From positions 5,953,501-6,017,500 of the forward strand of contig JAINUG010000007.1 of NCBI GenBank assembly GCA_029706075.1: a stretch of 64,000 nucleotides of DNA, in the 5' to 3' direction. Below, one piece after another: positions 55,046-64,000 of the stretch. The notes beneath the pieces were generated by a model that did no database searches, was not told where the DNA came from, and was given only the letters and a program-made list of their open reading frames with translations. This DNA comes from Aldrovandia affinis (Eukaryota > Chordata > Actinopteri > Notacanthiformes > Halosauridae). How positions within the stretch are numbered: position 1 is the stretch's first letter; each line of letters starts with the position of its first letter. Both the position numbers and the translations under genes were made by a program.

Positions 55046-55352
55046 ATAAATTGTAAACATATTTTATCATTACAGTAATTTTCTATCTGTTATAGGAATG
55101 TAATACATTTTTGGTCTTACTTGGTACTGTTCATGAAACCAATTATGGGCATACATGACCACTCCACTAAATGTTGAACACTAACATAGGCTTTCACAGG
55201 GAAGCACAAACATTTAAATTTAAATTAGATTTCTGAAACTTTATGTTAAATATATACTTTCTTGCAAAGCAGACAATTCTTGAAAATATCTTTTTTAAAG
55301 TCTTAAATGATCATCTAGGTATCTGACTGTGTTAGCTAGCTAGCAAGCTAGG
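55046..55352. other. CSTPP1 intron 2; no recognised feature
   Basis: Unclassified AT-rich sequence. Confidence 0.35.
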
Positions 55353-55680
55353 GACTACATGTCCGTCATTCGGATGGAACGGTAAAAACCGAGGTCCTGA
55401 CTCTCTGTGGTCATAAAAGATCCCATGGCGCTTCTCGAAAAAGGGCGAAAAAGGGTGTTAACCCGGTCCCAACCAAGACAATATACAGTATATACACAAT
55501 TAATTCCCTCCCTCCTTGCCTCTCCACTATGTATCTTATGTGTAGTAAATTTGTACTGGCCCACTATGGCTGCCCAGGTGGGTGCTGCACATTGGTGGTG
55601 GTTGAGGTGACAAGCTCCTATCATTGTGAAGCGCTTTGGGTTCCTTGAAAAGCACTATATAAATCCAATGTTCAATTGAC
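55353..55680 (+). repeat. fish repeat resembling a LINE/SINE 3' end
   Basis: Blocks GAGGTCCTGACTCTCTGTGG, GGTGGGTGCTGCACATTGGT and GTGAAGCGCTTTGGGTTCCT then AAAAGCACTATATAAAT are familiar from abundant fish repeats. No coding part. Family not named. Confidence 0.55.
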
Positions 55681-55744
55681 AAAGTTTTTGACTAGATCTA
55701 AGAAGTGAGCACATTACTCCTGTGCTAGCATCACTACATTGGCT

Positions 55745-56405
55745 TACGTTTACATTTTACATTTTAAGCATTTAGCAGACGCTCTTATCCAGAGCGACTT
55801 ACAAGATGTGCATTAATACATGGTAAGAACAATCATAGTTAGCGCACAAGATCAGTGCAGTAAATACAGCAATAGACATCATTGCAGGCGTCTGCGTATC
55901 ATACCTGTAACACTGGGAAGGAAAAGGTTAGTGTTTTTTATTTATTTATTTTATAGTGTAGAACAAGTAAACAGTGGTGACGACAAATTAGCTAGATGGA
56001 CAGTGGTAGTGGAGTCTGAAGAGGTGGGTTTTGCAAGTGATTCCACGGTCCTGACCGATTGCGGAAGGTCGTTCCACCAGCGAGGGGTCAGGACAGAGAA
56101 GAGGCGAGACCGCGAGGAGCGGCTGCCAGGCGCCCGGAGGGATGGGGCAGTCAGTTTGCCAGAGGAGGCGGAGCGGAGGGGTCTGGGAGGGGTGTAGGGA
56201 GTGATGTGTGACTGGAGGTATGGGGGAGCAGTACCTCTGGCCGCTTGAAAAGCAAGCACCAGTGACTTGAATCTGATGCGTGCTGCGATGGGGAGCCAGT
56301 GCAGAGAGGAGAGTAGAGGGGTGACGTGGGTGAACTTCGGCTGGTTGAACACCAGGCGAGTGGCAGCGTTCTGGACTAGTTGCAGTGGCTTGATGGCACA
56401 GGTCG
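55745..56405 (-). mobile_element. L2 LINE (UnaL2/ZfL2 type) 3' end, antisense
   Basis: Starts (on +) with the reversed tail TTACATTTTAAGCATTTAGC and GCTCTTATCCAGAGCGACTT. The minus-strand frame 56352-55951 encodes FTHVTPLLSSLHWLPIAARI, LAFQAARGTAPPYLQSHITP and PRWWNDLPQSVRTVESLAK. Same family as 32173-33938. Confidence 0.85.
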
Positions 56406-56439
56406 GATTCCTGTTAAATATTGGGCTGATAATAAAGTA

Positions 56440-57375
56440 CTGCTGCTAACTTTTAAAGCAGTGCACAGACTTGCACCTATATATCTGGCCGAAATTATTA
56501 TCCCTTATAAGCCGACTGCTTAGTTCACAAGAAGCCAGCCATCTATTACTCCCTAGAAAACGCACAGCTGGTGGTAGAGCCTTCTCTTTTAGAGCTCCTT
56601 TGTTGTGGAACGGTTTACCAAAGCATGTTAGGGATTCGGACACAGTTTACATTTTTAAGTCTAAATTAAAAACATATCTTTTCAGCCTAGCCTACTGCCA
56701 AACATAGTCTAGGTGGAGAGATGGAAAAGGCCGTGCCCTAGTGTCTTATGGAGTGAGAACATTTCCATACTGTCACCTCCTCAACGTGTTACCACCACTG
56801 TTAGGCTGGTTATCCTTGATCGGGTGTGGATGGTTTGGAACTCTCTCATGGCTGTGTGTATTCTATCCCTCTCCTAATAGGTATGCTGCCATAGCTTACA
56901 CCTGTCGGGTCTATCTGTATATTTCCTATGCTTGTGCTCCCCTGCTTTTGCACTATGATACTGACTATAGCAGTGCTTTTTCTGACCGCATGTTCTCTGC
57001 CTCGGCCCTAGATCCTGCAAGAAGTGTGAGCTGCCCCCATCAACCCTCACCCCCATGCCTACCCCAGTCCCTGTATCTGGACCCCCTTCATGTGGTTTAG
57101 CCTCCCCCACTGACTACCTAACTCAGGAGGCGCAAAGTCATCCAGCCCTGAGTCACCTTGCACACAACCTGTGCCGGCCAGAAGAGGATGGGCTCCCCCC
57201 CTTTTAGTCTGGTTCCTCCCAAGGTTTATCCCTATCAAGGGAGTTTTTCCTTGCCACTGTCGCCTTTAGGCTTGCTTTTGGGTGCGGGTCTAGGCCTGGG
57301 TTCCCTTCTGTTAAGCGTTTTGTGACTATTCATTTGTGAAAAGTGCTATACAAATACATTTGATTTGATTTGATT
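56440..57375 (+). mobile_element. LINE 3' end with (TTTGA)n tail
   Basis: The RT C-terminus reads LLTFKAVHRLAPIYLAEIII, RTAGGRAFSFRAPLLWNGLP and VYIFKSKLKTYLFSLAY. A long 3' UTR (CATACTGTCACCTCCTCAAC ... GGAGTTTTTCCTTGCCACTG) ends GTGCTATACAAATACATTTG and TTTGA units. It is the template type for the copies at 14711-14953 and 47122-47740. Confidence 0.75.
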
Positions 57376-57456
57376 CAATTGAATTCAAGCTGCCAACAAA
57401 AATAAACTCAACTTTTTTTTCCCTCTTCATATTTCGTAGAGATCGCAAAAGCAGAG

Positions 57457-58243
57457 TAGGGCTGTGACGGTATGATAATCAAACTACTCAATATCACGGT
57501 TTTTGGTATATCAAGGTATCAGTTTTTAAGCACAAAAAAAAGGTATCACACAAAGTTTACAACTCGATCTGTTTATTGTATGGCTCTTTGCAGTTTTATA
57601 TACCATTTAATTGAAAAATGCAACTGAATATAGTTCACTCCTTGTAATTGTATGTTTTAATCAATTTAAATCATTCACTTTGCGAATAAAGCAACATGTT
57701 GCTTTATCGCGTTATCAGCTTTTCAGATCTAGTACTATATTTAGCTACTCACCTTTTCCATTGTGGCATAACATTCTCTACAGATGAGAGTTCCGTTCTC
57801 AACAACCATCTTTTTTTCTGAATCCAAAATGTGCTTTTTGGGGGTATATAATTAGTCGTTACAGACCGTCTAAGCATCAGAATCAGTGTCGGACATCACA
57901 AGTTTTATAAGGGACTGCGAACGGAGATTTATGCTGTGTAGCTAGCTAATAACAGCTCAGGGTTGGGAAATGCGAGGGAGCTGTCTGCACGTGCGCATTC
58001 GCGCTGTTACGTGGGATTAAATTACATTAGCAGACACCCCATGTCCAGTATTATATTATTTAATATCGGATATTTTGACATTTTAGTAGTAACAATTTTT
58101 AAAAAAGATAATAATTTACGATATTTTTTTCCACATGAAAATAGCTTTTGCCACGTGATTTACTGTCACAGTATTAAGTTACGTTTATGATAGTACTATT
58201 TCATATTTTAATATATATACCATGTATACCATCATACCCCTAT
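57457..58243. mobile_element. possible DNA transposon with imperfect terminal repeats
   Basis: The left part TAGGGCTGTGACGGTATGAT and the right part reversed, TAGGGGTATGATGGTATACA, are similar. The interior is AT-rich with no coding frame. A clear target duplication is not visible, so the boundaries are uncertain. Confidence 0.4.
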
Positions 58244-58499
58244 CAGAGTTAAACTTTTCATGTTTTCTGTTTATCTGCCCGTCATAACAAATGTCCTGCA
58301 TGTTGCCAATTTCATCAGCTATCTGTAAACTCATTACTAAGCCCCTAGAGATATATTACAAAAGAATATTGATACATTGGCTTACTTCCTCTATAGAGAA
58401 TCTTTCAAAATCCTTCAGATACTATAGTCTGTGCTTGTGGACTGCCCTCTCCAATTCAAACCGCAGATTTCCAATGGGGTTTAAGTCTGGAGTCTGAGA

Positions 58500-58638
58500 T
58501 GAGGTCATTAATAAGACAAAAAGTACAGCCAATGTACAGCATGTTTTAGAGGACATTGAGATAAGGAATTTAGAAATACTATAAAAACTAAATTGAAGGC
58601 AAATAAGGCAGCAGGCCCTGATGGCACATATCCTAGGG
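58500..58638 (+). mobile_element. CR1 LINE, RT start before hAT MITE
   Basis: A frame reads LKANKAAGPDGTYPRA, the CR1 RT entry block (KAAGPDG). It is interrupted by the MITE after TCCTAGGG and resumes at 59344. Confidence 0.75.
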
Positions 58639-59335
58639 CATTGTTTCTCAACCGGGGGTACGCGTACCCCTAGTGGTACGTGGGGGAATTGCAGGGGGTA
58701 CTTGGAAATGTTTTTTGAAACCTCAAAATAAATATAAAGTAATTGTATTTTGCAAAATAAATAAATAAATAAATAAATAAAATAAAAAAGAATAATGAAT
58801 GTTGAAATAATATTCTATATAAGGCCATCAAAATTAAGACAACGTGTTTTTAAAATGAACCAACCGGTCCTCCATATTTGAAAAACTAATGAGAGGTAGA
58901 CAAGTTCAAGTCTCACACTGAGGTAAAAGTAGCTCAAGTCAAAATCAGTTAATGCCAGCCATAAAATGTTAACCTGCTTGTTGGTGAAAAGCATTTCAAG
59001 TTGAAATGTTAGATGCCAGACCCTGGGCTCTTATTTCCTGCAGATTTGCTGGCTTTGTTTTGTAATTATTAATGATGAATCTTAAATTATAATTTTTTTA
59101 TTTATCAAAATATCTTTTGTAATTATTAATGGTGAATCTTAATAAAATGTTTTTTTAAAAATCAAAATATCTGTGTTGGCTGCTTACACGTGAGGTATAT
59201 GCCTATATATATGTATATATAGGTATATATAGGCCTATATATATAGGCCTATATATATATTATGGGTAGGGGGTACTTGGGGATTGTTGAAAATATTTTA
59301 GTGGTACAGAGCACAAAAAAGGTTGAGAACCACTG
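58639..59335. mobile_element. hAT MITE inserted in CR1
   Basis: Left end CATTGTTTCTCAACC and right end GGTTGAGAACCACTG are inverted. A perfect 8-bp TCCTAGGG duplication flanks it (58631-58638, 59336-59343). It contains an (AAAT)n run near 58760-58788 and an AT palindrome (TATATAGGCC units) near 59195-59262. Confidence 0.85.
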
Positions 59336-60640
59336 TCCTAGGGTATGCAAGGAACTTGGGCCAATTATTTATAAACCACTAACAGATATTTTTATGCAAT
59401 CCCTAAACACTGGAGATGATGGAAGCAAGGTAGTATAATTCCAATATATAAGAAGTGGGATGGTACTGACCCAGGGAACTATAGGCTTGTCAGTTTAACA
59501 TGCTTCTCATGTAAAATACTGGAATGTATTCTTAGGGACAATAGTTATTAAAATAATAGTATTTTAAGGGATAGCCATCATGTTTTTTTTCAGGGGGAGG
59601 TCATGCCTAACAAACCTCTTGGACTTTTTTGAAGAGGCTACAAAGTGTTTTGACCTGAAGCAGGCTTATGATATTATATATTTGGACTTTCAAAAAGCAT
59701 TTGACAAGGTACCACATGAGAGGCTCATTGTTAAAATGAATTCAGTAGGAATTACAGGAGTTACTTCAGAGTGGATTCATAATTGGTTACAAGGTAGAAT
59801 ACAAAGAGTAACAGTAGGCGGGATCGTATCTGACATAGGTACTGTGTGCAGTGGAGTCCCACAGGGAGCAGTGCCATGACCTCTGCTTTTCCTTATTTGC
59901 ATAAATTGTCTTTTTATGGATATTCATAGCAAAATAGATACATTTGCAGATATGCCAAAACTTTGGAGTTTAGAAAATTGATGGTTTAGAATTGATGAAG
60001 GCAATCCAAGATGATTTAAACAAACTTTCAAGAAAGGGCAGAAACATGGCAGATGACATTCAATGTTGCTAAATGTAAAGTTATGCATGTGGGAAATAAA
60101 AATATAAGACAGGAGTATTTTATGTGAGGAGAAACATTTGAATGTGTTCAATTTGAAAAAGACTTAGAAGTTGTAGTTGATAAAAGTCTATCCACATCTC
60201 AGCAGAACTCTGTAGCAGTGAAAAAGGCCAATGGGATATATCCAAAAGTACTGAGTATAAATCCAAGGAGGTTATATTGCTGTTTTATAATGCCTTTGTC
60301 AGACCTCACTTAGAATATATAGAAGCTCTTGAAAAAGTACAAAGATGGGTAACTAAATTGGTCTATGACATGAAAGGTAAAACTTATGAGGAAAGACTTA
60401 AGATGCTTAATCTCTTCCAGTTTAGCAAACAGACATGGGTGGGGGGGCGGGGGGGGGTTGATTGAGGTTTGATTGAGGATTTAAGTTTTTCAATTCATAA
60501 AAGGGATTAACAGAGTGAACTAGCAAATAAAAAAAATAAAAATATTACTGGATATCGTTTAGATATGATGAGCCTAGATAGGCCAAATGGCCTGTTCTCA
60601 TCATTATGCATTATTATGTTCTTAGCATGATGCGGGTATG
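59336..60640 (+). mobile_element. CR1 LINE, RT and 3' end
   Basis: The open stretch 59580-59879 encodes RGRSCLTNLLDFFEEATKCF, YLDFQKAFDKVPHERLIVKM, GITGVTSEWIHNWLQGRIQR and CSGVPQGAVP. The catalytic box downstream reads FADM in place of FADD, and later parts are frameshifted. The 3' end GGCCTGTTCTCATCATTATG marks the end. Confidence 0.8.
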
Positions 60641-60715
60641 ATGCGATTACAGGCTTTCCGGCAGACTGGTGTGACTTGTTTTGTTTCTTTCCACTCCAAA
60701 ACCCTGTGGTTCTAT

Positions 60716-60861
60716 GTGGCTCAGTAGAGCCTGGCGTTGACAATGCTTAGGTTGTGGGTTCGATTTCTATTGGGACCAAATATACTGAAAAATGTATGCA
60801 TTCACCACTGCAAGTCGGTTTGGATAGAAAGTGTCTGTTAAATGGCATATATCATTATATA
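60716..60861 (+). mobile_element. tRNA-derived SINE with L2-type tail
   Basis: Head TGGCTCAGTAGAGCCTGGCG, B box GGGTTCGATTTC, tail GCAAGTCGGTTTGGATAGAA and TTAAATGGCATATATCATTA. Sister of 20094-20251. The Tc1 element inserted at a TA in its tail. Confidence 0.7.
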
Positions 60862-62439
60862 CAGTAAGCTCCGTTTTTATTAACACCCTTGATAAAGATG
60901 AAATATATAATAATATAAATCTATATAAGTAATATACTAATAATAAACAATATAATTAAGCAGGTACATTTTATGCTAAAAAAATCTGAAAATTCCAAAC
61001 CTACATTACTAATACAATTGTTCAGAAAAACATATTTTGTTTTATTTCTTTCTTTCTTCCAGAAAACATCTGGATCACAATTGTTTATACCCTAACTATT
61101 CTTTTTAATTTAATCCAACAAAAGCAAATCTCCATAAATATACAACTTATTTTAAGTTCATTGGAAGGTTATGGAACTCCAAGTGGTCTACAATGGTATC
61201 CTGTTTCCTTAGGGTATAAAAACGAGGGAACACACATTTGAAATACTGTGGTCAGCTATCATCATGGTGAAAGGCAAATAACTCCCTGAAAGCATCAGAC
61301 AAAAGGTTATTGACCTCTACGGATCAGGAGATGGCTACAAAAAAATGAAAAAGTTAAAAGATACCACTTTCCACTGTTGTGTCAATTATTAGGAAGTTTA
61401 AGGCCAATGGAACTGTGGTGAACCTGCCAGGTAGAGGACGCAAGTCTAGATGGATGGTTCAAGAGGCAAAAAGAAGTCAAAGGGGCACAGTTCAAGCTCC
61501 AAAACAACTTGGCATTTGGGGTTACAAGGTGTCTAAAGCTACCATTCGACGACACCTACATGACAATGGCATTATGGCAGAGTTGCAAGAAGGAAGCCTC
61601 TTTTGAAGACAATTCACAGAAAAAGGCATCTTGAATTTGCCAAACTACAACTGAACTACAATTGGAATCGTGTCTTGTGGCCGAACACGTGCACATCAGT
61701 GTTATGTTTGGCGTCCAAAGAATGCAAGTAATGTTGAAAAGCACCTCATGCATACGGTGAAACATGGTGGTGGATATTTAATGCTTTGGGGTTGTTTTGC
61801 ATATACAGGCCCTGGGGCCCTTATTAAAATAGATGGAACCATGAACTCCAGCATGAACCAAGACATTTTGTCCAAAAACCTTGTTCTCTCTGCCAGGAAG
61901 CTACACCTTAGCCACAGAGACCTTCCAACAAGACAACGATCCCAAACATACATCCAAAGAAACTAAGAAATGGTTAACAGAGAACAAGATCAATGTCCTG
62001 ATGTGGCCATTCTCAGCCTCCAGACCTGAATCCAATTGAACATTTGTGGTTTGAACTCAAAAAAGCAGTCCACAAGCATCAATCCAAGAATCTGAACAAA
62101 CTAGAGCAATTCTGCATGGAGGAATAGTTGAGGTTCCCCCCCAAGAAGTTCCACAACCTCGTACAAAACTACAGAACTACAGAACTTGCTGCTATAATGG
62201 CCAATGGAGGAACCACAAACTACTGATAACAGGGGTGTAAATATTTGTGATTCTGGATTTTTCTGAGGAAAAATTATAATTTGTGAACCGTTCAATTATG
62301 GTTCGTGCCAATTAATTATTATCAAAGAATTGTCAGAATTTTTTGAACATAAAATATACCTCATTACTTATATAGTTTATATTATACGATCTCTTTTGTT
62401 CATCTTTATCAAGGGTATGAATAAAAATGGAGCCTACTG
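60862..62439 (+). mobile_element. complete-length Tc1 element, transposase broken
   Basis: TA flanks both ends (60860-60861, 62440-62441). Terminal repeats CAGTAAGCTCCGTTTTTATT and, reversed, CAGTAGGCTCCATTTTTATT extend inward for about 100 bp with indels. The 1578-bp size is normal for fish Tc1. The transposase is spread over several frames: SIIRKFKANGTVVNLPGRGR and KVSKATIRRHLHDNG (DNA-binding half, 61379-61606), then KHGGGYLMLWGCF (61755-61800) and [14 protein letters not shown] (near 62030). Confidence 0.85.
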
Positions 62440-62662
62440 TATAAAACCCCAACTGTTTACTTCCACCTCCAGATGCCCTTCAGAATTATTCAAAGAAAAC
62501 ACAATAAGGATAAAAAATTGTGAGGCTATGAAATCCTGGTTAAGTCTTGACTTTCATAAATAACAAACCCTTCTTAATTGTACCTTGTTGTCAATCAGGA
62601 CCTGTCCCAGGAGGCACTTTTGAGCATGCTGTATTTCAGTTAAAAAACAGTAGCAAACTTAC

Positions 62663-62765
62663 TACTCAGCAAAGTTTCGAACAATGCCAAAATGAATGTA
62701 CTCCTCCTTGTGCTCCAACAGCTGGTTCACTGCATCCTCCAGGTAGAAGAGTACATTTTTCTCAG
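62663..62765 (-). CDS. cstpp1: CSTPP1 coding exon 2 (first in window)
   Basis: The exon encodes EKNVLFYLEDAVNQLLEHKE then EYIHFGIVRNFAEY. Human CSTPP1 has QRHVLTYMEDAVCQLLENRE then DISQYGIARFFTEY. The acceptor is TTTCTCCCTACCAG and the donor GAGTA/GTAAGT. It opens with CT, completing an Ala or similar codon whose first base is in exon 1, and closes in TA, completed as Tyr by exon 3. Exon 1 would supply only the start and about 17 residues. Confidence 0.92.
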
Positions 62766-63619
62766 CTGGTAGGGAGAAACGGTACACACATTGGGATCAT
62801 GAACATCAAAGGTAGTAAGACAAAAAGACTACATGCGAGATAAAATAACAATTTTACCAGCCTGTTCAGTCACTGCGTTCATTTGAAGACTCTCCTACAA
62901 CCTATTCCAGCTGGTAAGATGTAATACTTTTCAAACATTTATTTTCACAACTACCGACCCAGTGAGGGGGACGGAAGCCCAAAGTTTTTCCATAACTGCC
63001 CATATGAGGTGTGTCTTTGCCCCACCTCTGGAAGATATTTTTCACATAATTGTTTTCCATAGACTTTGACAAGATTTGCTATTTATTACATTTGAGAGTA
63101 TGAAACAGTTCAGTGACTTTCTGGATTACTCTTTAGTTTATAATGTACTGAATTGCTAGAATAACTGCTTTTAGTCCTAAAAATCATCAATGTACAAGAC
63201 TGTATGTACTGGAGATTTATAGGCAAAGAACTACAAAGAAAAATATGGCACTTCCATTGATGTCACAGGCAGGAAATCTTATTTGGGTAAAGTTGCCCAT
63301 AGATCTGAGATCATCCACCAATCCTGATCTCAATAGGTAGGACAAACACTAACTATGTAGGCATATTTGTTCAATCTTAGAGGTTTCACATTCTAAGGAT
63401 GGTGATATGCAGTTAATATGTGGAACATGTCATCTTCCTTATGAAACTCCTTCATGGTTAGATGAATTAGGGCCACCATTCTTTGACACTGCCAGTTGTG
63501 CAGGAGTATGCTGTTGTTTGAAGCTATGGGAAATAGCCTATTCACATAAAAAAAGAGTGCAGTTCTATAATATTTTACCTGCACAAAAATAGTTTAATAG
63601 TATTAATAATAACAAAATA
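62766..63619. other. CSTPP1 intron 1; no recognised feature
   Basis: I looked here on the minus strand for a start codon followed by a donor encoding the expected N-terminus and found none. No classified repeat either. Confidence 0.4.
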
Positions 63620-64000
63620 CACTGCCTGGCCCAAAAAAAAGTCACCACCTGGATTTAACTAAGCAAATAGGTAAGAGCCTTCCATTGGATAATTACTGCA
63701 GTGATTAATATGTTTTAGCTGGCAACAAGTTATTTAACCCTAACTGATGCAGTGAGTAGCTTCTCATTTCTTAAACAACCATGTCGGAAGACAGAAGGGT
63801 CTTTCAGAAGGGTCAAATTATTGGCCTGCATCAAGCAAAGAAAACAACTAAGGAGATTGCTGAAACTACTAAAATTGGGTTAAGAACTGTCCAACGCATT
63901 ATTAAAACCTGGAAGGATAGTGGTGAACCATCATCTTCGAGGAAGAAATGTGGTCGGAAAAAAATCTTGAATGATCCTGATCGGCGATTACTTAAACGTT
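63620..64000 (+). mobile_element. Tc1 element, 5' part, runs off the window
   Basis: TA at 63618-63619 precedes the terminal repeat CACTGCCTGGCCCAAAAAAA. The start of the transposase gene follows at 63781. It belongs to a different Tc1 family from 60862-62439 and 51520-52226. Confidence 0.8.
63781..64000 (+). CDS. Tc1 transposase, N-terminal part, open to window edge
   Basis: ATG opens MSEDRRVFQKGQIIGLHQAK, KTTKEIAETTKIGLRTVQRI and IKTWKDSGEPSSSRKKCGRK, then KILNDPDRRLLKR. This is the paired-like helix-turn-helix domain followed by the GRKK linker (GRPRK in most Tc1), which together bind the terminal repeats. The frame has no stop over 73 codons. The catalytic domain lies beyond 64000, so activity cannot be judged. 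It is the only Tc1 in the window with an undamaged N-terminus. Confidence 0.8.
   Translation, partial: MSEDRRVFQKGQIIGLHQAKKTTKEIAETTKIGLRTVQRIIKTWKDSGEPSSSRKKCGRKKILNDPDRRLLKR

Larger units (their letters stand above)
10885..62765 (-). other. cstpp1: CSTPP1 (C11orf49) gene locus, coding exons 2 to 9
   Basis: Eight coding exons on the minus strand join in phase, all with GT donors and AG acceptors, into about 315 codons and a stop. They follow the vertebrate protein formerly called C11orf49 (331 residues in human, recalled rather than searched) from residue ~18 to the C-terminus. CSTPP1 is a centriolar-satellite protein that regulates the tubulin polyglutamylase complex, affecting microtubule glutamylation and cilium dynamics. 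Introns in order are 16.7, 5.3, 1.2, 1.5, 15.6, 10.1 and 0.4 kb and are filled with transposons. The first coding exon and promoter are not in the window; the 62.8-64.0 kb stretch holds no matching frame. The uninterrupted frame and intact splice sites argue for a working gene. Confidence 0.9.

Noticed and set aside
55951-56352. 133-codon minus-strand open frame as a host gene
   Set aside because: It is the C-terminus of an L2 LINE RT and is followed by the L2 tail.
1-64000. CRISPR array, operon, prophage or other prokaryotic system
   Set aside because: The repeats are transposons and microsatellites, the only gene is spliced, and no prokaryotic gene organisation is present.

Overview
This window is vertebrate nuclear DNA, most likely from a teleost fish. 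The evidence is split exons with GT-AG splice sites, no operons, and a dense fish-type repeat load: Tc1, hAT, piggyBac and Harbinger DNA transposons, CR1- and L2-clade LINEs, and tRNA-derived SINEs whose 3' tail matches the UnaL2/ZfL2 type of L2 LINE. I cannot name the species.

The one host gene I can support is on the minus strand. Eight small exons between 62765 and 11022 join in phase to give 947 nt (about 315 codons plus stop) with no frameshift. The product matches CSTPP1 (C11orf49), the centriolar-satellite regulator of the tubulin polyglutamylase complex, from just after the N-terminus to the stop codon. Only the short first coding exon (about 17 residues in the human protein) is missing; it must lie beyond 64000. 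Exons are at 62663-62765, 45793-45923, 40434-40518, 39174-39259, 37515-37710, 21811-21923, 11630-11693 and 11022-11190. A polyadenylation signal is at 10905-10910. Introns run from 0.4 to 16.7 kb and are almost entirely transposon debris.

Layout on the + strand. 1-1140: little recognisable, possibly the 5' end of another gene with a small signal-peptide exon. 1150-1912: Tc1 remnant. 1914-5900: a LINE split by a Harbinger-type element. 6140-6470: HARBI1-type transposase remnant. 6551-8170: hAT MITE and a CR1 LINE. 8170-9900: antisense LINE carrying a solo LTR and a SINE. 10007-10358: SINE. 10905-11693: last two CSTPP1 exons. 12074-13599: SINE and hAT. 14549-16147: Ty3/gypsy remnant. 16148-21285: nested LINEs and a SINE. 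21811-21923: CSTPP1 exon. 22550-25546: LINE, SINE and CR1 fragments, with a hAT that keeps a transposase first exon. 26000-26770: LINE. 26772-32168: LTR element without coding capacity. 32173-36040: L2 and other LINE pieces. 36050-37126: piggyBac-like. 37515-40518: three CSTPP1 exons separated by a SINE, a Tx1/L1-like LINE and a hAT MITE. 40820-45453: near full-length L2-clade LINE with an esterase ORF1. 45793-45923: CSTPP1 exon. 46156-46565: a 410-bp LTR retrotransposon in miniature. 46970-53735: a CR1 LINE interrupted by at least five later events. 54130-57375: L2-type LINE 3' ends. 58500-60640: CR1 with a hAT MITE. 60716-62439: SINE with a complete-length Tc1 in its tail. 62663-62765: CSTPP1 exon. 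63620-64000: start of another Tc1 whose transposase frame is still open at the window edge.

Many insertions can be dated relative to one another because target-site duplications are visible: TA, CAG, TTAA, 4-bp LTR duplications, 8-bp hAT duplications and longer LINE/SINE ones. The most unusual items are the miniature LTR element, the large non-coding LTR element, the hAT relic with a spliced transposase exon, and the piggyBac-like copy containing an expanded tandem array. All identifications are by eye and memory; no database was searched.
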